The position numbers and the translations under genes are program-made. The notes under the pieces were generated by a model that was not told the origin of the DNA, ran no database searches, and saw only the letters and a program-made list of their open reading frames with translations. Below, one piece after another: positions 17,892 to 26,876 of a stretch of DNA of 64,000 nucleotides (positions are counted from its first letter, which is position 1; the number at the start of each line of letters is the position of its first letter). The stretch lies in the NCBI RefSeq assembly GCF_011753055.1, contig NZ_VWWJ01000026.1, positions 1 to 64,000 of the forward strand, read 5' to 3'. Source of the stretch: Burkholderia sp. Ax-1719. Lineage in GTDB: Bacteria; Pseudomonadota; Gammaproteobacteria; Burkholderiales; Burkholderiaceae.

Positions 17892-18924
17892 TCTTTCCAC
17901 TCCGGCGCTCGCGGCGGGGCAAGCCGATGCGGCATACACGGGCGGCCGCCGCGCCAGACCGCGCATCGAATTCGCACGCCTGCGCGATCTCGCGCTGTTG
18001 CCCGCGCTGGTGCTGTTGATTGCGATTGGCGGCTTTGTCAGCCCGAGCTTTCTGACGAAGGCGAATCTGATCAGCGTGCTGGGCGCTTCGGCCGCGCTCG
18101 CGCTGGTGGTGCTGGCCGAATCGCTGATCGTGCTGACTGGCAAGTTCGATCTTTCGCTCGAATCGACAGTGGGCATTGCGCCTGCCGTGGGCGCGATGCT
18201 GGTGATGCCGGCCGCGTCGGCGGGATTCGGCACGCAATGGCCCGCATTGGCAGGATTGCTCATGATTGTCGCCGTGGGCGCGTTGATCGGTTTCGTCAAC
18301 GGTTTTCTGGTCGTGCGGCTGCGCCTGAACGCCTTCATCGTCACGCTGGCCATGCTGATCGTGCTGCGCGGCATGTTGGTCGGGGCCACCAAGGGCGGCA
18401 CGCTGTTCGACATGCCGCCGTCGTTTTTCGCGCTGGCGACGACGATCGTGCTGGGCTTGCCGCTTTCGGTGTGGCTCGCAGCAGCGGCGTTTGCCTTGGC
18501 GGCGTTCATGCTGCGCTATCACCGCATTGGCCGCGCGCTCTACGCGATCGGCGGCAATCCCGATGCAGCGCGCGCGGCGGGCATTCGCGTGGAGCGCATC
18601 ACGTGGGGCGTGTTCGTGCTCGGCAGCATTCTGGCGGCGTTAGGTGGGCTGATCGTGACGGGCTATGTGGGTGCGATCAACGCGAACCAGGGCAACGGCA
18701 TGATCTTCACCGTGTTCGCGGCGGCGGTGATCGGCGGGATTTCGCTCGACGGCGGCAAGGGCACGATGTTCGGCGCGCTGCTGGGCGTGTTGCTGCTTGG
18801 CGTGGTGCAGAACCTGCTGACGCTCGCGCAGGTGCCGTCGTTCTGGGTGCAGGCGATCTACGGCGCGATCATCCTTGGCTCGCTGATGGTGGCGCGACTC
18901 GCGGGCGGCGAAGCCCAGAACTGA
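17881..18924 (+). CDS. Sugar ABC transporter, permease
   Basis: A 347-residue RbsC-type permease with roughly ten membrane segments and the EAA-like loop region YAIGGNPDAARAAGIRVERI that contacts the ATPase. It starts inside the last codons of the ATPase gene (11-bp overlap) with GAAGGAG ten bases upstream; an alternative ATG at 17854 is less likely. The first ~35 residues are cytoplasmic and rich in Ala/Arg. With the two preceding genes it makes a complete importer. Confidence 0.95.
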   Translation: MKPSLSTPALAAGQADAAYTGGRRARPRIEFARLRDLALLPALVLLIAIGGFVSPSFLTKANLISVLGASAALALVVLAESLIVLTGKFDLSLESTVGIAPAVGAMLVMPAASAGFGTQWPALAGLLMIVAVGALIGFVNGFLVVRLRLNAFIVTLAMLIVLRGMLVGATKGGTLFDMPPSFFALATTIVLGLPLSVWLAAAAFALAAFMLRYHRIGRALYAIGGNPDAARAAGIRVERITWGVFVLGSILAALGGLIVTGYVGAINANQGNGMIFTVFAAAVIGGISLDGGKGTMFGALLGVLLLGVVQNLLTLAQVPSFWVQAIYGAIILGSLMVARLAGGEAQN

Positions 18925-18940
18925 AGCCAGGAGACGAGCC

Positions 18941-19285
18941 TTGACCGATCGCGTCATAACACACAGCACCGATGCGCGCCTCATCCTGCTCGCGCCCGAC
19001 GACAACTGCCTGATCGCAGCCGCGCGCCTGCCTGCTGGCGAGACGCTCGACATCGAGGGCGAACGCGTGACGCTCGCCAGGACCATCGAGCTTGGCCACA
19101 AGGTTGCCCGACGCGCGCTCGTCAAAGACGAAAAGGTCTTGCGATATGGCGCGCGCATCGGCCACGTGACGATGGATGTAGCGCGCGGCGAGCATCTGCA
19201 TACGCACAACCTCGAAAGCGATTATCTGCCGACCTATACGCACGACGCAGGCCACGAGTTCATCTCGCACCAGGAAACATCATGA
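18941..19285 (+). CDS. UxaA-type dehydratase, small (SAF-domain) subunit
   Basis: A 114-residue protein corresponding to the N-terminal SAF domain of altronate/galactarate dehydratases: PDDNCLIAAARLPAGETLDI, then TLARTIELGHKVARRAL and YGARIGHVTMDVARGEHLHTHNLES. In many bacteria this domain is fused to the catalytic part; here it is a separate gene that overlaps the large-subunit gene by four bases. The start is TTG, preceded by CAGGAGACGAGCC. With the large subunit it is inferred to dehydrate a sugar acid, most likely L-fuconate, to its 2-keto-3-deoxy form. Confidence 0.88.
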   Translation: MTDRVITHSTDARLILLAPDDNCLIAAARLPAGETLDIEGERVTLARTIELGHKVARRALVKDEKVLRYGARIGHVTMDVARGEHLHTHNLESDYLPTYTHDAGHEFISHQETS

Positions 19286-20589
19286 GCGAAACGCACGTCA
19301 GTTCGCCGAATGAATCGTCGCCGATGCTCGAAGGCTGGCTGCGCAGCGATGGCCGCAAGGGCATCCGCAACGTGGTCGCTGTCGCGTATCTGGTCGAGTG
19401 CGCACATCATGTGGCGCGCGAAATCGTCGCGCAGTTTCGTGAGCCCTTCGATGCGTTCGTCGACGCAGAGGCACACAGCAAAGCCCCCGTGCATCTGATC
19501 GGCTTTCCGGGTTGCTACCCGAATGGCTATGCAGAAAAGATGATGACGCGCCTCACCACGCACCCGAACGTGGGCGCGGTGCTGTTTGTTTCGCTGGGCT
19601 GCGAGAGCATGAACAAGCACTATCTCGTCGAGCAGGTGCGCGCGAGCGGCCGGCCCGTTGAAGTGCTGACGATCCAGGAAAAAGGCGGCACGCGCAGCAC
19701 GATCCAGTACGGTATGGACTGGGTGCGCGAGGCGCGTGCGCAACTGGCGCTGCAAAAGAAAGTACCGATGCGCCTGGACGAACTGGTCGTCGGCACCATT
19801 TGCGGCGGCTCGGACGGCACGAGCGGCATCACGGCGAATCCCGCGGTGGGGCGCGCCTTCGATCGCCTGATCGAGGCGGGCGCGGCCTGTCTGTTCGAGG
19901 AAACGGGCGAACTGGTGGGCTGCGAATACCACATGAAAAGCCGTGCCGCGCGGCCCGAACTGGGCGATGAAATCGTCGCGTGCGTGGCGAAGGCGGCGCG
20001 CTATTACTCGATCCTCGGGCACGGCTCGTTCGCGGTAGGCAATGCCGATGGCGGCCTCACCACCCAGGAAGAAAAGTCGCTGGGCGCTTATGCGAAGAGC
20101 GGAGCATCGCCGATTGTCGGCATCGTGAAGCCGGGCGATGTGCCGCCCACGGGCGGTCTCTATCTACTGGACGTGGTGCCGGATGGCGAGCCACGGTTCG
20201 GCTTCCCGAATATCAGCGATAACGCGGAAATCGCCGAGCTGATCGCGTGCGGCGCGCATGTGATTCTCTTCACGACCGGACGCGGCTCGGTGGTGGGTTC
20301 GGCGCTCTCGCCGGTCATCAAGGTTTGCGCAAATCCGCTCACGTATCGCAATCTCGCGGGCGATATGGATGTGGACGCGGGCCGCATCCTGGAAGGCCGC
20401 GCCACGCTGGAGGACGTCGGGCGCGAGGTGTTCGACGTCACGCTGGAGGTGGCGCGCGGCGTGCGCTCGAAGTCCGAATCGCTCGGGCATCAGGAATTCA
20501 TCCTCACCTACAAGACTTTCGAGCCGGTTGGGCCTGCGTGCCTGCCGGCGAGCGCGCGCGTGGCGATTCCCGTCGTTGCATCGCATTGA
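19282..20589 (+). CDS. UxaA-type dehydratase, large subunit (probable L-fuconate dehydratase)
   Basis: A 435-residue member of the altronate/galactarate dehydratase catalytic family. Landmarks are GWLRSDGRKGIRNVVAVAYL near the N-terminus, IGFPGCYPNGYA, SLGCESMN, TICGGSDGTSGITANPAVG, and CANPLTYRNLAGDMDVDAG near the end; the cysteines in these motifs are expected to bind the catalytic iron. The operon has no enolase-superfamily or IlvD-type dehydratase, so this pair is the only candidate for the sugar-acid dehydration step. The substrate is inferred from the neighbours rather than from this protein itself; altronate cannot be excluded. Confidence 0.88.
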   Translation: MSETHVSSPNESSPMLEGWLRSDGRKGIRNVVAVAYLVECAHHVAREIVAQFREPFDAFVDAEAHSKAPVHLIGFPGCYPNGYAEKMMTRLTTHPNVGAVLFVSLGCESMNKHYLVEQVRASGRPVEVLTIQEKGGTRSTIQYGMDWVREARAQLALQKKVPMRLDELVVGTICGGSDGTSGITANPAVGRAFDRLIEAGAACLFEETGELVGCEYHMKSRAARPELGDEIVACVAKAARYYSILGHGSFAVGNADGGLTTQEEKSLGAYAKSGASPIVGIVKPGDVPPTGGLYLLDVVPDGEPRFGFPNISDNAEIAELIACGAHVILFTTGRGSVVGSALSPVIKVCANPLTYRNLAGDMDVDAGRILEGRATLEDVGREVFDVTLEVARGVRSKSESLGHQEFILTYKTFEPVGPACLPASARVAIPVVASH

Positions 20590-20650
20590 CACTGAGTTGA
20601 GCACACGTCTGAGTACACGCGAGTACACGCATCGCAAGGAGTTCGCCCGC

Positions 20651-21706
20651 ATGACGCCGCAGCACGCCCCGCATATTGCGCAACGCCGTCGCATCGGCCG
20701 TACAAAGCTGGAAGTGAGCGCGCTGAGTCTTGGCACTGCGCCGCTCGGCGGTCTCTACCGCGATCTATCCGATGAAGAGGCGCAGGCAACCGTCGATGCC
20801 GCGTGGGACGTCGGCGTGCGCTTTTTCGATACCGCGCCGCATTACGGCCACACCCGAGCCGAGCACCGGCTGGGTGCGGCGTTGCGGCGTTATCCGCGCA
20901 ATGAATACGTGCTGTCGACCAAGGTGGGCCGCCGCTTCGTGCCGCGCACGCATGCGTATGACGGCAGCGAGGGGTGGCAGAATCCGCTGCCTTTCGAGGC
21001 GATCTACGACTACACGCACGAGGGCATCCTGCGGTCGTACGAAGATAGCCAGCAGCGTCTGGGCATGGTCGATATCGACATTCTGCTGGTGCACGACATC
21101 GGCACGTTCACGCACGGCGAACGCAATGCGCACTACTGGCGGCAACTGAGCGAAGGCGGCGGCTTTCGCGCGCTCGACGAACTGCGGGCGTCGGGGGCGG
21201 TGAAGGCGGTCGGTTTTGGCGTGAACGAGCGCGCAGTGATCCGCGATGCAATGCGTGAATTCGATCTCGATTGCGCGTTGCTGGCGGGCCGCTATACCTT
21301 GCTCGAACAATCGCCGCTGGACGATCTGCTGCCGGAGTGCGTCGAACGCGGCGTGAGCATTCTGCTGGGCGGCGCGTTCAACTCTGGCATTCTCGCGCGC
21401 GGCCTGGAGGGCGATCGCAAATTCAATTACGGCGATGCGCCGCCGGACGTCGTGGCGCGCGTGGCGAAACTCGACGCCGTATGTCGTCGCTTCAAGGTGC
21501 CACTCGCGGCGGCGGCGCTGCAGTTTCCCTATGCGCATCCTGCCGTGGCGACGGTGCTGACCGGCGCACGCAGTGCGATGGAACTGCGCGAGAACGCGGC
21601 GTCGTTCGAGACGCCGTTGCCGCGCGTGTTCTGGCTGGCCTTGCGCGACGAAGGACTGATCGATGCGCGCGCGCCGCTGCCCGGAACGGGATGCACGTCG
21701 CGATGA
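20651..21706 (+). CDS. Aldo/keto reductase, probable L-fucose dehydrogenase
   Basis: A 351-residue aldo/keto reductase of the D-threo-aldose/L-fucose 1-dehydrogenase type. The catalytic tetrad is visible as Asp60 and Tyr65 (FFDTAPHYGH), Lys91 (STKVGR) and His148 (LLVHDIG). The N-terminus RRIGRTKLEVSALSLGTAPLGG is typical. It would oxidise the sugar to its 1,5-lactone with NAD(P)+. AAGGAG nine bases upstream supports the ATG at 20651, although the frame is open for 94 codons before it. It precedes the lactonase gene, whose start lies inside its end. Confidence 0.88.
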   Translation: MTPQHAPHIAQRRRIGRTKLEVSALSLGTAPLGGLYRDLSDEEAQATVDAAWDVGVRFFDTAPHYGHTRAEHRLGAALRRYPRNEYVLSTKVGRRFVPRTHAYDGSEGWQNPLPFEAIYDYTHEGILRSYEDSQQRLGMVDIDILLVHDIGTFTHGERNAHYWRQLSEGGGFRALDELRASGAVKAVGFGVNERAVIRDAMREFDLDCALLAGRYTLLEQSPLDDLLPECVERGVSILLGGAFNSGILARGLEGDRKFNYGDAPPDVVARVAKLDAVCRRFKVPLAAAALQFPYAHPAVATVLTGARSAMELRENAASFETPLPRVFWLALRDEGLIDARAPLPGTGCTSR

Positions 21707-22578
21707 CCGCTGCGATGACCGCTCAAGCAGACGCCGAACCCATCGACGCGCATCAGCATTACTGGGACCCGGCGCGCGGCGATTATGGCTGGCTCACGCC
21801 CGAACTCACCACGCTTTATCGGCGCTTTCTGCCCGAGGATCTTGCGCCGCTGCGCGCGCGTTGCGGCGTGGCGCGCACGGTGGTCGTGCAGGCCGCGCCG
21901 ACGCTCGAAGAAACGCGCTATCTGCTCGACCTCGCGCGCGCCGACGCTTCAATTGCGGGCGTGGTGGGCTGGGTCCCGCTCGACGACCCGCAGGCGCCGG
22001 AAATCATCGCGGATCTCGCGCAAGAACCCAAGCTGCGCGCCGTGCGCCCGATGCTGCAAGACTTGCCCGACGACAACTGGATCGCCACCGCCGATATCGC
22101 GCGGGGCGTGCAGGCGCTTATCGCGCACGACCTCGCTTTCGACGCGCTGATCTTCACGCGTCATGCCGCGGCGCTAGAACGTTTTCTTGCGCGCTATCCC
22201 GCGCTGCGCGTGGTGATCGATCACGGCGCGAAGCCGCCGATCCGCGACGGCGCAGCGGGTTTCGACGCCTGGGCGCACGCCATCGCGCGGCTCGCGCGTT
22301 TCGAGCAGGTGTGCGGCAAGGTCTCGGGCCTCGCCACCGAAGCTGGGCCCGGCTGGGACGATGACAGCTTGCGCCCTTACATCGCGCATCTGCTGGCGAG
22401 TTTCGGTGCGAATCGTCTGATGTGGGGCAGCGACTGGCCCGTGCTCAATCTCAACGGCGATTACGCGCGCTGGCACGCCAGCGCCCAGCGCGTGTTCGCC
22501 CATCTCGGCGCGCACGAACGTGCGGCGATTTTCGGCGGCAACGCGGCGGCTTTTTATCGTTTGAGCGCGGCGGCGTAG
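21691..22578 (+). CDS. Amidohydrolase, probable L-fuconolactonase
   Basis: A 295-residue COG3618 amidohydrolase. It starts with the metal-binding IDAHQHYWDPARGDYGWL motif (HxH) and ends with LMWGSDWPVLNL, where the Asp is catalytic. COG3618 members include L-fucono-1,5-lactonases and other sugar lactonases. Starts at 21691, 21703 (overlapping the previous stop as ATGA) and 21715 are all possible; 21691 is chosen for GGAACGGG just upstream. In the pathway it opens the lactone made by the aldo/keto reductase to give the free acid for the UxaA-type dehydratase. Confidence 0.88.
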   Translation: MHVAMTAAMTAQADAEPIDAHQHYWDPARGDYGWLTPELTTLYRRFLPEDLAPLRARCGVARTVVVQAAPTLEETRYLLDLARADASIAGVVGWVPLDDPQAPEIIADLAQEPKLRAVRPMLQDLPDDNWIATADIARGVQALIAHDLAFDALIFTRHAAALERFLARYPALRVVIDHGAKPPIRDGAAGFDAWAHAIARLARFEQVCGKVSGLATEAGPGWDDDSLRPYIAHLLASFGANRLMWGSDWPVLNLNGDYARWHASAQRVFAHLGAHERAAIFGGNAAAFYRLSAAA

Positions 22579-22700
22579 CGTCTCCGCCGCCGTCCAGCCG
22601 GTTAGACAAGGCCGCCGAAAGCGCCGCGACGCAAAGCGGCTCGCCATAATGGCCGCATTCGCGGGATTCACGTTTTTCACCGTATCGACCGGAGTGGACG

Positions 22701-23444
22701 ATGGGACAACGACTGGCCGGCAAGACGGCCTTGATCACCGCAGCGGGCCAGGGCATCGGCTACGCGGCCGCAGAACTGTTCGCACGCGAAGGCGCGCGCG
22801 TGATTGCGACGGACGTGCGTATCGACGCACTCGCGAAACTGCCCGTCGAAGCGCGTACGCTCGATGTGCGCGATAGCGCGTCCATCGCCTCGTTCGCGCA
22901 GGAACTGGGCGCCATCGACGTGCTGTTCAACTGCGCGGGCTTCGTGCACGCGGGATCGATCCTCGAAGCGAGCGAATCCGATTGGGACTTCGCCTTCGAT
23001 CTGAACGCCAAGGCCATGTTTCGCACCATTCGCGCGTTCCTGCCCGCGATGCTGGAGGCGGGCGGCGGCTCGATCATCAATATGTCGTCGGCGGCGTCGA
23101 GCGTGAAGGGCGTGCCCAACCGCTTCGTCTACGGCGCGTCCAAAGCCGCTGTGATAGGGTTGACCAAGGCCGTGGCCGCCGATTTCGTGACGCGCGGCAT
23201 CCGCTGCAATGCGATCTGTCCGGGCACCGTGGCGTCGCCCTCGCTGGAGGAGCGTATCGCCGCACAGGCGGCGGCGCAGGGCACCAGCGTGGACGCGGCG
23301 CGCGCCGCCTTCGTCGCGCGTCAGCCGATGGGCCGCGTGGGCAAGACCGAGGAAATCGCCGCGCTGGCGCTCTATCTTGCGTCGGACGAATCGGCGTTTA
23401 CGACCGGCCAGGCGCATGTGATCGACGGCGGCTGGTCGAATTGA
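22701..23444 (+). CDS. SDR oxidoreductase, probable 2-keto-3-deoxy-L-fuconate dehydrogenase
   Basis: A 247-residue classical short-chain dehydrogenase. The NAD-binding motif is TAAGQGIG, NCAG follows the central strand, and the catalytic pair is YGASK with an upstream Ser in MSSAASS. The opening RLAGKTALITAAGQGIGYA resembles 2-keto-3-deoxy-L-fuconate dehydrogenases, which form the 2,4-diketo acid. A 122-bp gap separates it from the lactonase gene; GGAG ten bases before the ATG marks the start. Confidence 0.9.
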   Translation: MGQRLAGKTALITAAGQGIGYAAAELFAREGARVIATDVRIDALAKLPVEARTLDVRDSASIASFAQELGAIDVLFNCAGFVHAGSILEASESDWDFAFDLNAKAMFRTIRAFLPAMLEAGGGSIINMSSAASSVKGVPNRFVYGASKAAVIGLTKAVAADFVTRGIRCNAICPGTVASPSLEERIAAQAAAQGTSVDAARAAFVARQPMGRVGKTEEIAALALYLASDESAFTTGQAHVIDGGWSN

Positions 23445-23497
23445 AGCCGCGCTGCCGTGCGCAAAAAGAATCTGTGAAGAGACGAGGAAGATAGACG

Positions 23498-24346
23498 ATG
23501 AAACTGCTTCGCTATGGCCCGAAGGGGCACGAAAAGCCGGGTCTGGTCGACGCCCAGGGCCGTATCCGCGCACTCTCGGGCAATGTGGCCGATATCGCGG
23601 GCGACGTGCTCTCCGACGCGGGCCTCGCGCAACTGCGCACGATCGATCCGCAAACGCTGCCGCTGGTCGAGGGCGATCCGCGCATCGGCGCCTGCGTGGG
23701 CCACATCGGCAAGATGGTGTGCATCGGCCTGAATTACGCCGATCACGCCGCCGAATCGAACATGCCGATCCCCGCCGAGCCGGTCATCTTCAACAAGTGG
23801 ACGAGCGCCATCGTCGGCCCGAACGACGATATCGAGATCCCGCGTGGCTCGACCAAGACCGACTGGGAAGTGGAACTGGGCGTGGTGATCGGCAAGCACA
23901 CGAAGAACGTGAGCGAGGCCGAGGCGCTCGATCATGTGGCGGGCTATTGCATCGTCAATGACGTGTCCGAGCGCGAATGGCAGATCGAGCGCGGCGGCCA
24001 GTGGGACAAGGGTAAGGGTTTCGACACCTTTGGCCCGACCGGGCCGTGGCTCGTCACGCGCGACGAAGTGCCCGATCCGCAGAATCTATCGCTGTGGCTC
24101 GAAGTGGACGGTCATCGCTACCAGAACGGCAATACGCGCACGATGATCTTCACGGTCGCGAAGATCGTGTCGTACGTGTCGCAGTGCATGAGCCTGCAGC
24201 CGGGCGATGTGATTTCCACCGGCACGCCGCCGGGCGTCGGCATGGGCGTGAAGCCGAATCCCGTGTTCCTGAAGGCGGGGCAGACCGTGCGCGTGGGCAT
24301 CGAAGGCCTGGGCGTGCAGCAGCAGAAGACGCGCGCGGCGGAATAA
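23498..24346 (+). CDS. FAH-family hydrolase, probable 2,4-diketo-3-deoxy-L-fuconate hydrolase
   Basis: A 282-residue fumarylacetoacetate-hydrolase-family protein. Residues 75-100 contain GLNYADHAAESNMPIPAEPV and the metal ligands follow in KTDWEVELGVVIGK; GTPPGVGMG is near the C-terminus. Family members cleave C-C bonds in diketo acids. With the SDR upstream, the expected reaction is hydrolysis of 2,4-diketo-3-deoxy-L-fuconate to pyruvate and L-lactate. It is the last gene of the operon and is followed by an intrinsic terminator. Confidence 0.9.
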   Translation: MKLLRYGPKGHEKPGLVDAQGRIRALSGNVADIAGDVLSDAGLAQLRTIDPQTLPLVEGDPRIGACVGHIGKMVCIGLNYADHAAESNMPIPAEPVIFNKWTSAIVGPNDDIEIPRGSTKTDWEVELGVVIGKHTKNVSEAEALDHVAGYCIVNDVSEREWQIERGGQWDKGKGFDTFGPTGPWLVTRDEVPDPQNLSLWLEVDGHRYQNGNTRTMIFTVAKIVSYVSQCMSLQPGDVISTGTPPGVGMGVKPNPVFLKAGQTVRVGIEGLGVQQQKTRAAE

Positions 24347-24366
24347 CGCCTTCCTGCGCACATGGA

Positions 24367-24400
24367 CAAACGGCCGCGAAGTTTCGCGGCCGTTTTCGTT
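24367..24400 (+). terminator. Intrinsic terminator of the sugar catabolic operon
   Basis: AACGGCCGCGAA and TTCGCGGCCGTT form a perfect 12-bp stem around a two-base loop, followed by TTCGTTT. It lies 21 bp after the FAH-family gene and before the convergent thioesterase gene. Confidence 0.9.
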
Positions 24401-24428
24401 TCAGACACGTTTCGCCTTGCAGCGTCCG

Positions 24429-24869
24429 TCACACGGGTGAATGCACCGTTTCGCCGTTCGCGTCGCCCATCCTGCTGACCGTTCCCTGCGCGAGCGCGAC
24501 CAGCCGCTCGCCGCCGTCCTCCATCACGAACACGCTGCACTGGCAGGTCGCCTGCTGACGCCCCGCGTGGACCACGCGCGCCCGCGCCATCAGCGTGCCC
24601 GAGAGCGCCGGCCTCAGGTAGTTGATCTTGTATTCGCCCGTGACGACGCGCGGCCCGAGGGCCAGCGCGCCCGCGAAGGTCAGCGCGTTGTCGGCGAGAT
24701 ACGAGATTACGCCGCCGTGCACGAAGCCGTGCTGCTGCTTGAGATCGTCGCGTACGGGCAGGCGTAGCGTCAGCTCGTCGGGGCCGACGTGCATCAATTC
24801 AGTGCCCAGCAACATGCTGAACGGCTGCGCCATCAGCGCGCCGCGTGCGCGGTCAACCAGATCGGTCAT
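24429..24869 (-). CDS. PaaI-family hotdog-fold thioesterase
   Basis: A 146-residue single-domain hotdog protein. The active-site region reads QQHGFVHGGVISYLADNA (about residues 45-62), with the HGGV turn typical of PaaI/YbgC-like acyl-CoA thioesterases, and the later strand TGEYKINYLRPALSGTL matches the family. It probably hydrolyses an acyl-CoA, but the substrate cannot be told. GGAAGG upstream of the ATG is a good ribosome-binding site. It is convergent with the fucose-type operon and not part of it. Confidence 0.9.
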   Translation of the reverse strand: MTDLVDRARGALMAQPFSMLLGTELMHVGPDELTLRLPVRDDLKQQHGFVHGGVISYLADNALTFAGALALGPRVVTGEYKINYLRPALSGTLMARARVVHAGRQQATCQCSVFVMEDGGERLVALAQGTVSRMGDANGETVHSPV

Positions 24870-25165
24870 GGAAGCCTTCCCCGGGACTGCGCCCGCATCA
24901 ATTCATAACCACACTAGGACGCGAGTTGCGGCGGCGCAAGGTGAATCGGAGGCCGTTGCCTCAGGAATTGTTGCGGGAAACGAAGGGAATCGTCGAGAAA
25001 GCAGGCGGATTGCCGTTTTGAAACGATCTGTCGCTGTTTTGATGCTGAAATTTCACACTTTTAGGCTCAATACAACGTTTGCCCCTGCCGTAAACCCCAG
25101 TGCAGGCGCGCGCGACACCCATGCGTTCGCCGATCCCACACTCACTGCCATCCCAGGTGTTCAAG

Positions 25166-26797
25166 ATGTTCAGCAAGATCAAGGTCGCATCCGGCCTTCT
25201 ATGCGTTCTAGTCGCATTCTGCGTACTTCAGCTCGTGACCGAGGGGCTCGGCTTCTGGTCGCTCACCCGCACGCACGACGACGTCAAGGACCTCTCCAAA
25301 GTCGCGCTGCGTCAGGCCAGCGCCGCCAACGAAACCACCCAGCATTTGATGGACGCGCGCATCAACCTGTCGCGCGCGGGCACCCGACTGATCAAAGGCG
25401 GCGGCGCAGCGCCGACCGACATCATCGGCCACGCCCAGGAGCAGCTGACGGCCGCCGACCAGTCGTTCGCCACGCTCAACGCCGTCGAGCCGATCAACGA
25501 CGAGGACCGCACCCGCGTGGCGGCGCTCGGTCAGCGTTATCAGGTCTATCACAAGGCGCTCGCCGAGCTTGTCGACGACCTGAACGCCAACAACATTCAG
25601 GCCTTCCTCGACCAGCCGACGCAGTCCTATCAGGACGCTTACCTGGCTGAGCTGCAGGAATTCGCGCGTTTCAGCGCAGCGGCCAGCAAAAGCTCGCTGG
25701 AGTCGATCGATTCGCGCCTCGCCGTGTTCCAGAGCGTGGGCATCGTGATCCTGATCGGGCTGATCGCCCTGGCGACTGGCGTGCACTTCGGGCTGCGCAA
25801 CGGCGTGGTCGAGCCGCTTGAGGAGGCGGGCCGTCACTTCGACCGCATCGCACGCGGGCGTCTGGACGAAACCGTGGCCGCGCGCGGCGATAACGAAATC
25901 GGCCGGCTGTTCCGCGGCATTGCGATGATGCAGGCGAGCCTTGCGCGCACGGTGCATACGGTGCGCGAAACGGCGGGCGGCATCAACGTGGGCGCGGACG
26001 AAATCGCCACCGGCAACGCCGATCTGTCGGCCCGTACGGAGTCGCAGGCCGCGTCGCTCGAAGAAACGGCGGCCAGCATGGAAGAACTCACGGGTACGGT
26101 GCGCAACACCGCCGAAAACGCCCGCGAAGCCAACGCACTGGCCGAAGCCGCGCTCGACGCGACTTCGCGCGGCGGCGCGGTGGTGGGCGAAGTGGTCGAG
26201 CGCATGCACGCGATTGCGCAAAGCTCGGACAAGATCGCCGAGATCATCGGCGTGATCGACGGCATCGCCTTCCAGACCAATATTCTGGCGCTCAACGCGG
26301 CGGTGGAAGCGGCGCGCGCGGGCGAGCAGGGCCGAGGCTTCGCCGTGGTGGCGGGCGAGGTGCGCGGTCTCGCGCAACGCAGCGCGCAATCGGCCAAGGA
26401 AATCAAGACGCTGATCAGCGAGTCGGTCTCGCAGATTCGCGGCGGTTCGGAACTGGTCGAGCGCGCGGGCGAATCGATGCGCGAAGTGTCGACCTCGATT
26501 TCGCGCGCCACGCAGATGATGGCGGGCATCAGCGCCTCGTCGCTGGAGCAGAGCGCGGGTATCGATCAGGTGAATACGGCTGTGTCGCAGATGGACCAGA
26601 TGACGCAGCAGAACGCGGCGCTGGTGGAGGAAGCGGCGGCGGCCGCGGCTTCGCTGCATCAGCAGACGCGCCAGCTTGCCGAAGCCGTGGCGGCGTTCGA
26701 GATTTCGCCGGCGGTGCTGGCCGAAGGACGTCATCTCGCCGAGATGACGGCTAGCGCGTCGCGCAAGGAGCCGGACGGGGCGTTCGCGACGGCCTGA
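25166..26797 (+). CDS. Methyl-accepting chemotaxis protein
   Basis: A 543-residue chemoreceptor. Transmembrane segments lie at about residues 8-28 and 188-208, enclosing a ~160-residue helical, four-helix-bundle-type periplasmic sensor. A HAMP domain (about 210-262) and the signalling domain follow; the conserved hairpin tip is GIAFQTNILALNAAVEAARA (about 366-385). The C-terminus lacks an NWETF-type CheR/CheB tether. The start at 25166 (AGGTG upstream) is better than the in-frame ATG at 25100, because it places the first membrane segment at the N-terminus. The ligand is unknown. Confidence 0.95.
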   Translation: MFSKIKVASGLLCVLVAFCVLQLVTEGLGFWSLTRTHDDVKDLSKVALRQASAANETTQHLMDARINLSRAGTRLIKGGGAAPTDIIGHAQEQLTAADQSFATLNAVEPINDEDRTRVAALGQRYQVYHKALAELVDDLNANNIQAFLDQPTQSYQDAYLAELQEFARFSAAASKSSLESIDSRLAVFQSVGIVILIGLIALATGVHFGLRNGVVEPLEEAGRHFDRIARGRLDETVAARGDNEIGRLFRGIAMMQASLARTVHTVRETAGGINVGADEIATGNADLSARTESQAASLEETAASMEELTGTVRNTAENAREANALAEAALDATSRGGAVVGEVVERMHAIAQSSDKIAEIIGVIDGIAFQTNILALNAAVEAARAGEQGRGFAVVAGEVRGLAQRSAQSAKEIKTLISESVSQIRGGSELVERAGESMREVSTSISRATQMMAGISASSLEQSAGIDQVNTAVSQMDQMTQQNAALVEEAAAAAASLHQQTRQLAEAVAAFEISPAVLAEGRHLAEMTASASRKEPDGAFATA

Positions 26798-26837
26798 GCT
26801 TTTCAGACCGTTTAGACGGTCAGCGCTTCAGCCTGAA

Positions 26838-26872
26838 GAAAGGGCGGCCACGACAGTGAGCCGCCCTTTTTG
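26838..26872. terminator. Intrinsic terminator between chemoreceptor and epimerase genes
   Basis: AAAGGGCGGC pairs with GCCGCCCTTT around an 11-nt loop and is followed by T residues, with A residues on the other side. A second perfect hairpin (GACCGT-TTAG-ACGGTC, 26806-26821) lies just upstream. Confidence 0.85.
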
Positions 26873-26876
26873 CGTT

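Noticed and set aside
16365..18509. 714-codon minus-strand ORF opposite the ABC ATPase and permease
   Set aside because: It spans two genuine plus-strand genes, has a repetitive composition and no ribosome-binding site or domain.
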